Below, piece by piece: positions 20,890-31,199 of a stretch of DNA of 64,000 nt. Below the pieces are notes generated by a model, which was given only the letters and a program-made list of their open reading frames with translations, was not told the DNA's origin and ran no database searches. The first letter of the stretch is position 1. Every line of letters starts with the position of its first letter. Made by a program: the position numbers and the translations under genes. The stretch is from Gautieria morchelliformis (lineage: Eukaryota; Basidiomycota; Agaricomycetes; Gomphales; Gomphaceae): NCBI GenBank assembly GCA_015179125.1, contig WHVA01000509.1, forward strand, positions 1 through 64,000. The letters are read 5' to 3'.

Positions 20890-22615
20890 GAAGCGGAAAT
20901 GATCCGGGACATCCGGAGGCAGTACCGGAATGCAGAGAAGGAGGAGCGGTGGTGATGGCGGTGGAGGAACTTTGGAAAGGGCACTCACGGTCTGTATGGG
21001 CAGCAGAATGGTTGGAGCATGATGGACTGCTCCACTTCAGAGGCAAGGTCTATGTTCCAGGTGGGGCGGACCTCCGCTGCCGTATTGTGTCCCAGCACCA
21101 TGACACACGGGTCGCTGGGCATGTTGGCAGGTGGAAGACTCTGGATTTGGTGGCTCGGAATTACTGGTGGCCTCAGATGTCACGCTACATCGGACAGTAC
21201 GTGAAGACATGTGACCTTTGTCTCCAAACAAAAGCGCAACGACATCCGCCCGTCGGAGAACTTGTTCCGCTCCCGATTCCCGAATCCCGCTGGGACACCA
21301 TCAGTGTCGACTTCATCGTTGAGCTTCCAGAGTCTCATGGCTACGACGCGATGATGAATATCGTGGATTCGGTAAGCAAGGTGTCCCACTCCATTCCGAC
21401 ACACACAACGATCACAGGCCTCGGAGTGGCCCGCCTGTTCCTTGCACATGTCTGGAAGTTGCATGGGCTCCCGAAGCAAGTTGTTTCTGACCGAGGTCCA
21501 CAGTTTGTCGCAGAACTGACTCAGGAGCTCTACCACCTGCTTGGCATAAAGCTGGCTACCACCACAGCGTACCATCCGCAGGGTGATGGACAGACGGAAC
21601 GGGTCAATCAGGAGTTGGAGCAATATCTCCACCTCTGGGGCGGGTTAGCACAGGTGGAACTAACCCACACCAAGTGCCCGTTTGGGATAACGCGAAGGGA
21701 GAGCCTCTGCTTCGAATACACCCCCTCCACATTTGTAGCAGTAATTACTACAATGTTTCGCCCCACTGATAGGTGTTGACAAATGTTAGGATTACGAGGC
21801 TCCTGGACTTCCATACGACATATAAGACCTACTGAAACTGACCGGTACTGTTATGTATCTAAGGTGATTAGGCATTGTAAACAAACAGGAAGTATCCTAT
21901 GTTGGTGCCAGCATATCTCTGGCTTACTTTGGTAACTACGATACCCTAGCATGTAAAACACTTTGATTACTCTATTCCGTGTTCCGGGTAGAGACTGCCT
22001 ATATAGGGCACGGCCCCAAGGTGGCAGTATAATAAACGGAATTCAAAAAAAAAAAAAAAAAAAAAAAATCTCCACCTCTTTGTCAATGAGAGGCAGGATG
22101 ATTGGGATGAGTTACTTCCACTGGCGGAATTCCAATACAACAACCATGTACATTCCGCCACACAACAGACTCCCTTCATGCTGGACTCCGGACGACACCC
22201 GCGGATGGGCTTCGAGCCACGCCAGGCAGAGTCCCAACTCGAGACAGTCAATGAGTTCCGAGACCGCATGGACTCCACCCTTTCAGAAGCCAAGTCGGCC
22301 CTTGCGAAGGCCAAGGATGACATGGCAAGGTACTACAACCAACGCCGGGTTCCTGCCCCGGAATACCAAGTTGGAGGCAAGGTGTATCTGGATGCAAGTG
22401 ACATCCACACCACGCGCCCTTCGCAGAAGCTTGCCCACCGCTACCTTGGGCCCTTCACAGTGATGCGGAGGGTTGGACGGACTGCATACCGCCTCCGACT
22501 TCCGATGCCCATGTCCCGCCTCCACCCCATCTTCAACGTGGTGAAGTTACTCCCTACGCGGAGGACCCAATTCCAGGTCGGAAGGCTCGTCTGCCACCTC
22601 CACCGGAAATTGTAG
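20890..22615 (+). pseudogene. chromovirus B integrase, interrupted by a SINE
   Basis: The integrase starts with the zinc-binding block HHDTRVAGHVGRWKTLDL ... CDLCLQTKAQRH. The core has TISVDFIVELPESHGYD (first Asp), VVSDRGPQFVAEL (second Asp) and AYHPQGDGQTERVNQELEQY (Glu). Just after LEQYLHL the SINE (21636-22068) splits it. Past the SINE, integrase resumes with FVNERQDDWDELLPL, the FRDRMDSTLSEAKSALAKAK region and the C-terminal LAHRYLGPFTVMRR, ending close to the chromodomain. Without the insertion and frameshifts the enzyme would be complete. Confidence 0.9.
21636..22068 (+). mobile_element. tRNA-derived SINE inserted in chromovirus B integrase
   Basis: A 433-bp insert is bounded by a perfect 10-bp target duplication, TCTCCACCTC (21626-21635 and 22069-22078), and ends in 24 A residues (22045-22068). 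Near its start, TAGCACAGGTG (21646-21656) fits the RNA polymerase III A box TRGYNNARNNG exactly, and GCTTCGAATAC (21709-21719) matches 9 of 11 bases of the B box. The order A box, B box, unrelated body and poly-A tail defines a tRNA-headed SINE. It must rely on a LINE, none of which is in this window. Deleting it restores the integrase frame. Confidence 0.85.
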
Positions 22616-22867
22616 ATGGGGAAGAGCACTATGTGGTGGAACGGATCCTGGACAGCAGGTTTGTGCGAGGACGACTCCAATTCCTCGTGAAATGGGAAGG
22701 ATATGGGTATGAGGAGAATTCGTGGGTCCCGGAGGAAGATGTCTCCGCTCCGGACAAACTCCGCGAGTTCTATAGGACACACCCTGGTGCCCCTCCCGAA
22801 TCCGCTCACTTGCATTTCAATCCCTCATGTCCCATGCTTCGAGGACACAGCACGCTAGAGGGTGTGA
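22609..22867 (+). pseudogene. chromovirus B chromodomain tail
   Basis: Pol ends with a chromodomain: HYVVERILDSRFVRG, LQFLVKWEGYGYEENSW and VPEEDVSAPDKLREFYRTH. The aromatic cage positions (Tyr in HYVVERI, Trp in VKWEG, Trp in ENSW) are kept. The frame differs from that of the upstream integrase piece. The polypurine tract (GAGGGTGTGA) and the 3' LTR follow directly. Confidence 0.9.
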
Positions 22868-23339
22868 TGTCAGGGGACACCCTGTTTTCCATTTCCAGTT
22901 CCGACTCCATTTCCGACTCCGCTTCCGGTTCCGATTCCATCTCCGCCTCTGCTTTCGGAAATGATTCCGCTTCTGGGAGAACTTCCACCAGTCCTGTTTG
23001 CTTTCCCAGTTCCACTCCAATTTCCGACTTCCGCTCTCGGAACAGTGTCGGAAATCAGGCGACTCGCGTAATAGGTGGCATCAAGGGTCGATCAAGGGTC
23101 AGGGAAGTCAGGGGGATCCAGGGTTGATGGCGGGTGCCAAGTGTTGTCCCTGGCTGCGCAGCGTAGTATAATACGGGCTCGCTGACATTGGGGGTCCTTA
23201 GACTTTTCTCTTTGGATTTCCACTTGTCAGGTGAGAATCCCCTCTCTTGTATACTCTGTTCATTTATACATACTTTGGATTTCCCCTTGTCACTTGTGTG
23301 GTAGTATGATCTCCACAACCAGCCAGGGTTGCCCTTACA
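22868..23339 (+). repeat. 3' LTR of chromovirus B
   Basis: 472 bp, TGTCAGGGGACACCCTG... to ...TTGCCCTTACA. It has about 45 bases more than the 5' LTR, placed between two copies of CTTTGGATTTCC; the simplest reading is that one LTR gained or lost a unit between these short repeats. Confidence 0.92.
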
Positions 23340-24061
23340 GAATGGGCCCGTGATTGAGAGCCGCAGGGTGGTGCTCTGAGGCGTCAGCACTTCCCTGGTG
23401 TCGACGAGGTTCGACCATTGGTCTGTCGAGCCAAATAGGTCGAGTAGCCTCGCTCTGAGTGGTGATGCAACCCCTTTGACCTGGGGCGCAAGGGCCTTCA
23501 ACCACATCCAGACGTCCATGTCGTCTAGTTGAAGGTGCCATCCGCGTTGTCACAGATGGCAGATGGGATTCCTTCAGGGTTGTGTATCCAACCCTTCAGG
23601 ATGGCTGCGATATTGTGCGGGGTACCGCCCGCTAGCACGAGACAATCCCTTTTGGGATTGCGAGTGCGTTGTTCGCGCTCGATGCGTTTGAATACGCCGA
23701 TCATCTCGCGCGTACGCGCGAGCTGCGGCGTTTCTTTTGCCCACGCTATGAGTTCAACGAAGCGTGGGTCGTCGAGCGGGCAGACGTCGTACCATTGAGT
23801 ATGATGCTGTTGGGCCTTTCCTACCGGCCATGGTAGGAGGCCCATCTCGGAGATCGGTGGATCTCTAAGTGGGATGAGCGTCCTCTCCCCCGGGTAGGGA
23901 GGGTGAACTGTCCCCGCCGGTGGAGGCAGGGCCACGCCCGGCCCGATGTACTGGGCCTCAATCTGTGCTTCCTGCCGCTGAAGGGCGGGGTCGTTGACAG
24001 TGTGCGACGATGACGCCGCTAGGTAAGCGCTAATTGCGCCCAAAGCAGAGAAGCACACCAA
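23340..24061 (-). pseudogene. unrecognised ORF, copy 1, cut off by chromovirus B
   Basis: On the minus strand, 24061 to 23340 reads 240 codons with no stop and similar base use to coding DNA. Features: ISAYLAASSSHTVNDPALQ, a Pro-rich stretch PPPAGTVHPPYPGERT, HTQWYDVCPLDDPRF, RNPKRDCLVLAGG and GWIHNPEGIPSAICDNADG, then DDMDVWMWLKALAPQ. It is clearly homologous to the plus-strand ORF at 51316-52490 inside element G4. I do not recognise any domain. The end is lost at the LTR of B. Given the second copy it is probably retrotransposon-borne rather than a host gene. Confidence 0.55.
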
Positions 24062-24380
24062 GACGCCAGAGACACATCAAATCACAGCGAAGAAAATCAT
24101 AGGAGATAAGCACAGCCAGCAACTCCACGCTGGAGTGATTTGGCGTTATTTATATCAATCAAAAATGTATATTTTCTCCATATATATAGAGCCTACTTGA
24201 ACAGAACAGAAACAACCTAAAATGACATCAAGCTATATGATGGTATCAACGTTAGTGAGGCGTGCGTACTCGACTCAGGTGGTGTATCACCGTAGTGCTC
24301 AGTAGGGTCGAGATTAAGCTTCTTCAACAATGGGTGTGCCTTCAACAGCGTCTCCTGCACAGAGTCGCCGAGACGTTCCT

Positions 24381-24629
24381 TCATCCCTTCAAAAGTCTAG
24401 GAGCGGGGGGTCTGACACGCTTTGATTTGGCGGGGGTTTCTTTTCGGCTGCGGTAGTTTTGGAACTGTGGGCAAGGACTATAGCGAGTAAGACAGATTAT
24501 TGTGGAGAGACGCACCCAAACCTTGACTTGCCGATAAGACAACCCGGAGACCTCTGCGAGGTGCTTGTTGTCTTCGAGGCTTGGGTGGCGATTTCCTTCA
24601 AGTGCGAACTCAAGCAAAGGTACGTACTC
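24381..24629 (-). pseudogene. homeobox protein fragment (homeodomain helices 1-3)
   Basis: Exon 24629-24516 encodes 38 residues beginning EYVPLLEFALEGN and ending LSYRQVKVW; a 51-base intron (24515-24465, GTGCGT ... CTTAC ... CCACAG) follows. The next exon (24464-24381) continues FQNYRSRKETPAKSKR. Splicing creates the homeodomain recognition helix RQVKVW-FQNYRSR, matching the WFQNxRxR signature. Helix 1 lacks its start: the upstream exon is not recognisable. Downstream the frame stops at 24381, while another frame reads on for 57 codons (MKERLGDSVQETLL). Agaricomycete mating-type proteins carry such homeodomains, but so do other transcription factors; I cannot tell which. Confidence 0.7.
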
Positions 24630-24639
24630 CTGCAAGACA

Positions 24640-25035
24640 TGTCAGCATGAAGCGAGACATTTTACCTAAAATTGGACTGGAGACTATGCACTAGTGTGTG
24701 TAGAGAAACTGAGATAAGTACTATAGCGGAATTTCAAAAGTTCAAAATCGTGTTTTTCAGCCTGGCGCTTTAGGTACACGATAATCTTATGTAGGGCCAG
24801 AAAATCTACCCAGAATCATTTATAAGGGTCCCATCCATCATACTAGCCAAAAAAAAAAAATTTCCCCGCCTTCAAAGACTAGCAAATAATGATGTAAGAC
24901 GAGGGCAGGTCACGTGACTGTGCCAGAAAGCACCACCGCGCGTGGGAACACTTTGCGGTGAATTGCGCGTGCGCGCAAAATGCAATGCCGCGCGAATGGG
25001 AATTTTTCCCTTTGGCACGGAGTCGGGATAATATT
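24640..25035. other. no recognisable gene
   Basis: Upstream flank of the homeobox fragment with an A12 run near 24849. Nothing else assignable. Confidence 0.4.
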
Positions 25036-25040
25036 TGAGC

Positions 25041-25965
25041 ACACCGACCGCCGTAGGCGCTGTCAGCGCAGCATGCGCTGGTGCACGTCACTGTCAGCGC
25101 AGGCGTGCGCTGGTAGGCGGCGCTGTCAGCGCAGGCGTGCGCTGGTGCACGTCGCTGTCAGCGCAGGCTTGCGCTGGTACCGGCGCTGTCAGCGTAGGCG
25201 TGCGCTGGTACCCGGCGCTGTCAGCACAGCGTGCACTGGTGCACGTCGCTGTCAGCGCAGGCTTGCGCTGGTACCGGCGCTGTCAGCGCAGGCATGCGCT
25301 GGTACTCGGCGCTGTCAGCATAGGCGTGCGCTGGTACTCGGCGCTGTCAGCCCACCCTTGTGCTGGTACCGGCGCTGTCAGCGCACGCGTGCGCTGGTGC
25401 ACATCGCAGTCAGCACACTTTTACGCTGGTACTGGCGCAGTCAGCGCACTCTTATGCTGGTACTGGCACTGTCAGCGCAGGCGTGCGCTGGTACCGGCGC
25501 TGCCAGCACACGCGGTTGCTGGCACCCGGCGCTGTCAGCGCAACGTGCGCCGGTGCACGTCGCTGTCAGCGCAGCTTGCACTGGTACCAGCGCTGTCAGC
25601 GCAGCGTGCACTGGTGCACGTCGCTGTCAGCGCAGGCTTGCGCTGGTACCGGCGCTGTCAGCGCAGGCGTGCCCTGGTACCCAGCACTGTCAGCGCAACG
25701 TGCGCTGGTGCACGTCACTGTCAGCGCAGGCTTGCGCTGGTACCGGTGCTGTCAGCGCAGGCGTGCGCTGGAACCCGGCGCTGTCAGCGTAGCGTGCGCT
25801 GGTGCACGTTGCTGTCAGCGCAGGCTTGCACTTGCGCACGTCGCTGTCAGGTGCTGGTACCTGGCGCTGTCAGTGCAGTGTGCGCTGGTGCACGTCGCTG
25901 TCAGCGCAGGCTTCCGCTGGTGCGCTGACAGCGCCGGGTACCAGCGCACGCCTGCGCTGACATCC
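25041..25965. repeat. palindromic minisatellite, about 28 units of 31-33 bp
   Basis: The unit reads CTGTCAGCGCAGGCGTGCGCTGG followed by TACCCGGCG or TGCACGTCG. Each unit contains the hairpin CAGCGCA(4)TGCGCTG. Because the unit is not a multiple of three, all forward frames stay open and give 200-300-codon ORFs, which I take as artefacts. The last 40 bases (25925-25963) are the unit in inverted orientation, so the array ends in a large palindrome. Related units occur at 52781-52940. Confidence 0.9.
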
Positions 25966-25984
25966 TGAGTTGAACATCACCTTT

Positions 25985-26543
25985 CAGCCTTGCAATTCAT
26001 ACAGGACGGTGCTGTTCTCGGAACGACTTTGCTCCCAAATCTCTCGTTGGCCATGGGCAACAACACAATGGCAGCTACACGCGCCTTCCAGGTGCGCTCT
26101 GGAAACTGTCGGCTTGTGCTTTAGTCAGCTGACCTGGTTGCTTCCAGCCCAACAACAGTCCGCAGGGTCTGCAGACACTCAATGAGTTTGTAGGCGGCAC
26201 AGACGTATTGCTTCAGATCGTGGGATTCAACGGGAGTACGGCGGTTCCTTCCTGCTTCAAGCCTTTGAGAGTCTCAGTATCAGCGCCGCTCCCTGCACTG
26301 AACTCTACCCTTCTGCAAAGCACCGCTCTCACGAGTCCATGTTCATCCTATATGCAATTCTTCCCCGACTTACCCATGGATATAACACTACTTGGAAGCA
26401 GAACAACATGGCTCACGTAACGTCAACCTCAAGAACCCCTTCAGCGCAGGATTGACAATCACGAGCATCAATTCAACGGTGACATCACACAGGCTCAGCC
26501 TAGGCACCATCCAGACCTCCATGAACGGAATTGTGCAGAACAG
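25985..26543 (+). pseudogene. DUF3712-type protein, fragment
   Basis: Two exons can be read. The first (to 26091) contains QDGAVLGTTLLPNLSLAMG and NNTMAATRAFQ; a 56-base intron (26092-26147, GTGCGC ... CTGAC ... TTCCAG) joins it to NNSPQGLQTLNEFVGG, DVLLQIVGFNGST, LLQAFESLSIS, LPALNSTLLQSTAL and NVNLKNPFSAGLTITSIN. This order is that of fungal DUF3712 proteins, membrane-anchored proteins of unknown function. Frame changes around 26250 and 26290, and others later, break it. Its last exon ends at a GTAAGA donor (26544), which joins to a DUF6533-type 3' exon. The N-terminal part is replaced by the minisatellite. Confidence 0.65.
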
Positions 26544-26594
26544 GTAAGATACTAGGCACCTAGATAATAAGATATATGCTAATGGCATGTGTAG

Positions 26595-26995
26595 TCTATC
26601 TGCCATCATCATTTGTCGCTGTCATCTTGCCCTTCAAGAGAGGGTTGCTCATCCTAACAACACCACCCATTCTGCAAACCATCCCATGACAAGCTTTCGT
26701 GCAGCCACATGGCAGATTCACGATTCACTCATGGAGGAATTTGGTGATCCGAGCATTGAGGATATTGGAACATCTGAAGCAATTGGACCCCACAGGGAGC
26801 ACAACCCTCGTCTAATGCAGTCATGGGAATTGAGCTTGAGGAAATCCCTCAGGGCAGGGGACCTGCAATAGACGGTGGTGTACATGCTGAACCTACCTGT
26901 GGTGAGTCATTGTTCCAGTTGTTGTGATGGTTCATGCCTTCTTGAGACTCAAAACAATAACCATTGTAGTGGCGGCATCCGTGGGCGAGGTATCA
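26595..26995 (+). pseudogene. DUF6533-type membrane protein, last exons, copy 1
   Basis: The exon after the intron at 26544-26594 reads LSAIIICRCHLALQERVAHPN, then SFRAATWQIHDSLMEEFGDPS and IEDIGTSEAIGPHRE. It matches the C-terminal cytoplasmic tail of copies 2 and 3. A one-base deletion near 26815 shifts the frame relative to copy 3 (VGIELEEIPRGRG). The upstream membrane-spanning part is missing here; a DUF3712 fragment stands in its place, with the splice phase preserved. Confidence 0.6.
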
Positions 26996-28060
26996 CTAGA
27001 GGTGTGATGTGTGTCTGTGAGCGTAATACAGCAGGAAGGAGAGCAAGATTAGATGAAAGGCATCATGGATAGGGCATATATGAAAGAGGTGTCAGAATAC
27101 TGTGTATCCAAGCACCCATATATAAGGCACACAATGAATAATGGTATTATTTTGCTAGAGACATATTTATATGTGGGCGACAGATTGTTTTGAACAATGA
27201 AAATCCGTTGAAGTATCAGAGGTCAAACTTGAACTGCGTTGCAAGATGTTTGGAACAGATATAATCAATTTCTCTCATCTTGCAGAGGTACAAACATGTC
27301 TAGATAGTGATTAAGTTGCTTCTTGTCACCCACCATCAGATGACCACAAGAAACACTGTGATTCATGTGGGAAGGTGGCTGTGTCCTTAGTAGAGTCTAG
27401 CAACAACTTGCTGTTCTCATTGGCATTGCCGGATAACGGGTCACCCAGCTTCACCGCAGGCACCATGACCTTCACCTTATCCTTGGTCCGGTCCATTATA
27501 CCCTTCGGCTGCTCAGGCTGCGACAAACGACGAGGAATTAGAGTCGATAACCTGGGCAGACCCCGAGCACGCACCTTAAAAAGTGGCAGCAGCTTTGGCA
27601 GCCAGAGCTTGACAGTGATGATAATGATATTTCTAGTGATAGCGGTAGGAAATTTAGCAGGATGACCTTACATGCACAGTTTTCCATGGGCGGCAATCCC
27701 GTTGGGGAGAGAGTTCCTTGGCTTGAATGATGACATTCCGGAGTTAGTAGCAGTGGAGATATTTGGCGCCCATGGTTGATCTTCTTTCGCTACTATATTT
27801 AGATGCATGTGGCTGTGCACGACAGCTGCTTAGGTGCCAAATACTCCTCACAGGCACATGTCAACCAAATTTGCCATCATCGACTCAGGCAGATGGCCAC
27901 GCAAAGTGTCAGTACAGCAGCGGTATCCTGAAGATAAGGATTTGCAGGCACAGCCACAAATGGCTGGCGGAAATGCCCGTAAAAAATCCAGAGCCCCATT
28001 GCAGAGAGACTTCCGTGACCGCAGAAGCCTTGATGGCAGGGTGCGTAAATGTTTTGGAAC
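26595..28060 (+). repeat. segmental repeat, copy 1
   Basis: This segment recurs in the same orientation at 43432-44660 and 58236-58725 (continuing right of C2 for a few bases at 63906). The shared stretch covers the DUF6533 last exons, an AT-rich flank and a site GAGGTACAAAC.TGTCTAGATAG, which is the uninterrupted version of the C2 target. No further gene is recognised in 27000-28060; the TATA-bearing module described at 37440-37640 has a copy at 27610-27835. Confidence 0.85.
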
Positions 28061-28333
28061 CCTTCAAGACTTTGGTGTTATTGCTAACGCCTCAGTCTAT
28101 CAGAACATGTCGTTTACATGACTAGTAGAATACCAGTTCAATGCAGCAGCACAACTCCAGACATAATTTAATATTTGTACCTTGGTTGCAATCTGTGTAA
28201 TAACTAGTCCAAGTTGTTACAAATAGAAGGCAATGTGTTTCTTAGCTGCACTGGACAATAAACTAAAAGAGTGTGTAGGTTCAAGGACACTATTGGGGTC
28301 CAAGAGTATTCCTTTTATTAAAGAGGGAATAGG
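28061..28333. other. no recognisable gene
   Basis: Spacer between the segmental repeat and the family L solo LTR; I see no motif. The last five bases, ATAGG (28329-28333), are the target duplication of that LTR. Confidence 0.5.
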
Positions 28334-29310
28334 TGTCATGACCTGTCTATTTCCCTTACCCCGCTGCCTCTATGTTCCCCCTCGTCACTCCCTAGCATCT
28401 TCACCAGCGTTCACCTCACCCTTCGACCACTCTTCCCCTATGTCCACTCTATTCGCTGTTCGCTGCTCGTACATTTCGCCAACAGGCACACCATCAAATA
28501 TGATCGATGCCATTTACCTGGCATGATGATTCATCACTAGCCCCATCATCTTCTCAATCCAACCCCTTTGGATGTTCATATGGCCAGAATGTGTTCGCGG
28601 GACGTCCCGTCTGTAGGTCGTGTGGGATCAACCCGGTAGACAAAGAGTCCGTGCAAAATAGCATGCATGCAGGTCCCAAGACATGGTTTTGTACATAAGT
28701 GCCTTAGCCACCTTTACTCTCCATTGTTTCATGTTCGCACTCTTCCCTCACTCTATTGTATGTTTATTTCATCTATTTTGTATCACGACTGCGCACCCCT
28801 ATCCAACCCTGACTCACGACAGCCTCTTTCCTATTCGCTAGTACCTTATGAGCATTTGATATAAGTAGTTTACATTCGCATGTATATTCCTCAGTTCAAT
28901 TATCATACGTCGTCCATCTTGTGCAAACTTGACCTCGCTGTGATCATCGTCTTGAGCCTTCTCCTGGAGATTCCTATCTTCAACCAGAAGAGGACTTAGG
29001 CATCACTGGTGAGTTCTCATACTTCATCTTCGTTACCTTAGCCTTCGAACTATTTTCTGTGCTGTTGGTGAAGGGATTGTTGCTACTTAGACAGCCCTTC
29101 CGTGACGCCTTGTACGTTACAACATCAAGTGTCACGGGCTATTTCGCTACAACTGTAGATAGCGCGAGCTCTGTTCAGGCAACCCTCTTATCTTGTGAAC
29201 AATTATTGATTCACCTATTCGCCGAACGGCATACTTATTCGCACAAGTTATTCGGGCATTCGCTGTGTTCACTAATACATGATATTAACGCCTAAAAGTC
29301 AATCTTGACA
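28334..29310 (+). mobile_element. complete solo LTR of family L
   Basis: 977 bp from TGTCATGACCTG to ...CTTGACA, flanked by the perfect target duplication ATAGG (28329-28333 and 29311-29315). The ends form the short inverted repeat TGTCA/TGACA. The single LTR between target copies means the internal region was lost by LTR-LTR recombination. The other copy, inverted and truncated, is at 3848-4800. No coding capacity is apparent. Confidence 0.93.
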
Positions 29311-29510
29311 ATAGGCTCCGCAGGAGAGTTTGTAAGTGGATTGGGTCAACCAACATCAATGCACTGCAATAACGAGAGAGTAATGTGAAGTGGCTTTCGT
29401 ACACAACTTGACTTGACTTGTGAAAGTCACTGAACAGGAAAATCAACTGAACAGCTCATCTCAGGTATTGGAGTGCTAATTGACAAGAAAATCGATTGCC
29501 AACCTCACTC

Positions 29511-30331
29511 TGTAGAGTTTCCCCCAGCGTGTTAGGCTAAGTGGCTAAGCAGTAAAGCAGCTACTTAACTAAGAATAGTTACTCTAAGCAAGAGTAGTAT
29601 TCTAGTTTGGGTTAGTAACTTAGGTAAGATGTGCAAGTCACACAAGCTGTGTAGGATAGAAGATGGGTAGATTGATTGCTCAAAGGGCAGGCAAAGGGCC
29701 TCCTTTTATATTGTAATGTACATGGGCTTAGTAAGCAGGTAGAACCTTCTATCTATTAATGGAATGGGGGAAGAAGCTTGAGGAAGATGGAAGAAAGGGT
29801 TGGAAGAAACTGGCTGTTTCCAGGGGACTCTACCATGCTTCCTACCAATCAGAGCTTGATTTGTCAGGAATGACTCACTGAAAAGTGTCATGTGCCATAG
29901 CACAGCTTGGCTGAGTCATGTACTCCTGACTCACCAAGGTGTGCCTCGATTGGTTGGGTCATTGAGGCTGTATCTCCAGATAACCATGTATTTGGCACTC
30001 AGAAGCTGAGTAAGCAGTTCTGAGCCAATTAGGGCTCTGTAGCCATAATTACTAAGAGCACTGCTTAGCACAGCTGAGCATAGCCTGGTACAGCCTAGTT
30101 GTCATGACTGACCAAGATCCCCATTGCTTGGTGAAGCCAACAAGCTGCACAGTTGCTATGGCTGCATATAGCAACTGTTTGGGACTCAGCTGGAAATACT
30201 GAGAGAGCCATCCTGCCGGACTTGTGGGTGCTTGGGTGACCATAAGTCCGAAAATGCGGCCACCGCCGAGTGCCTGGCGGAGTTTTAAATAGAGCGCCTG
30301 GAACAGAGTTGTGGGTGCTAGAGGATCCACA
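29511..30331 (-). mobile_element. candidate solo LTR on the minus strand
   Basis: On the minus strand the segment starts TGTGGATCCTC (30331) and ends ...AAACTCTACA (29511). Four bases, ACTC on the plus strand, flank both sides (29507-29510, 30332-30335). A TATAAAAGGAGGCCC box lies at about 29706-29692, where an LTR promoter would be. The 821-bp length and TG/CA ends fit an LTR, but I have no second copy, and the flanking duplication is only 4 bp. Confidence 0.55.
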
Positions 30332-30335
30332 ACTC

Positions 30336-31195
30336 TGTAATGACAGAAAAATGGTAGTTTGTGTCATGAAAGTATCAATAAGCCCATCACCACCATCACA
30401 ACACATCCAACCGCCGCATATACACTGCCCCACATCTCACACACATATCCACTCGCATCACCCACATCTACCCAAGCCCATACACGTCCGCACGACACAC
30501 CACGATGCCTCCATAGACCCACCAACTCGACCCTGACCCAGTACCCGCAGATCCACCCCAACCTGAGACGAAGCCCGAGCCCGAGGTACATTGATCCACA
30601 GAGGAGCTAGAGGCTGAGCCACATGTTTACATATCTTCCACATGTCTTTCTTTCCTAACCACAACCCATGTTTCTGATACGTATGACTACCTACATTCCT
30701 CCCCATTCAATAGACTAGTCTCTTAGCTACCGCTGCCTCCGGACCACTGTACCCCTGAGTCTAGACATCAGAGTCAAACCACACGTCCCTCCTCCACTCT
30801 TCACACCGCAGCACACTTCGTAGCTAGATAAATAGTTCAGCTTGTATATCCATATCCCCCAGTCAATTAGAACTCACATTCTCAAAGTAACTTGGTACCT
30901 TGCGACGCATAAACTTGCCTAGTTATCACATACACACTTTGTCTTTACTCTATCTATCTGTTTTTACAATTCCACTCGATCCGACTTCAAGTAGAAGTCT
31001 GAATCTAAATCACTATTCAGCCTACTATCAGTATCAGCTACTCTTAGTCTATCACAGTTTGAGCCATGGAGGCTTTGGAAAAATAAGGAAAAATATAAGA
31101 TAACTAGAGCAATGTTTGAAAAGCCTTTCCCCAGTTATATTAACAGCATACAGGAACTGTTAATTCTTCAAAGGTGTTTTTACATGGTGTCAAGA
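30336..31195. other. no recognisable gene; CA-rich stretch
   Basis: 30370-30520 is strongly biased to C and A on the plus strand and gives overlapping low-complexity frames. A short Pro/Glu/Asp-rich frame around 30505-30590 ends at a possible splice donor but has an in-frame TAG. I assign nothing. Confidence 0.4.
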
Positions 31196-31199
31196 CAAA

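Larger units (their letters stand above)
16728..23339 (+). mobile_element. chromovirus B (Ty3/gypsy, chromodomain), full length, decayed
   Basis: LTR-gag-PR-RT-RNaseH-IN-chromodomain-LTR. The outside 5-mers differ (CTAGG left, GAATG right), so there is no target duplication; the ends may come from two insertions or from recombination. A SINE interrupts integrase at 21636. Gag is open, but pol changes frame at about 19610, 20070, 20880 and again before the chromodomain. Right of the element lies a minus-strand piece of the unrecognised ORF also seen at 51.3-52.5 kb. Confidence 0.92.

Noticed and set aside
24980..25968. Three overlapping ORFs of 200-297 codons across the minisatellite
   Set aside because: They are one repeat unit read in three frames; the unit length is not a multiple of three, so every frame shows the same rotated peptides. 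No domain, and the DNA itself is palindromic.
30359..30610. Overlapping ORFs in the CA-rich stretch
   Set aside because: Composition alone keeps the frames open; no similarity or splice evidence.
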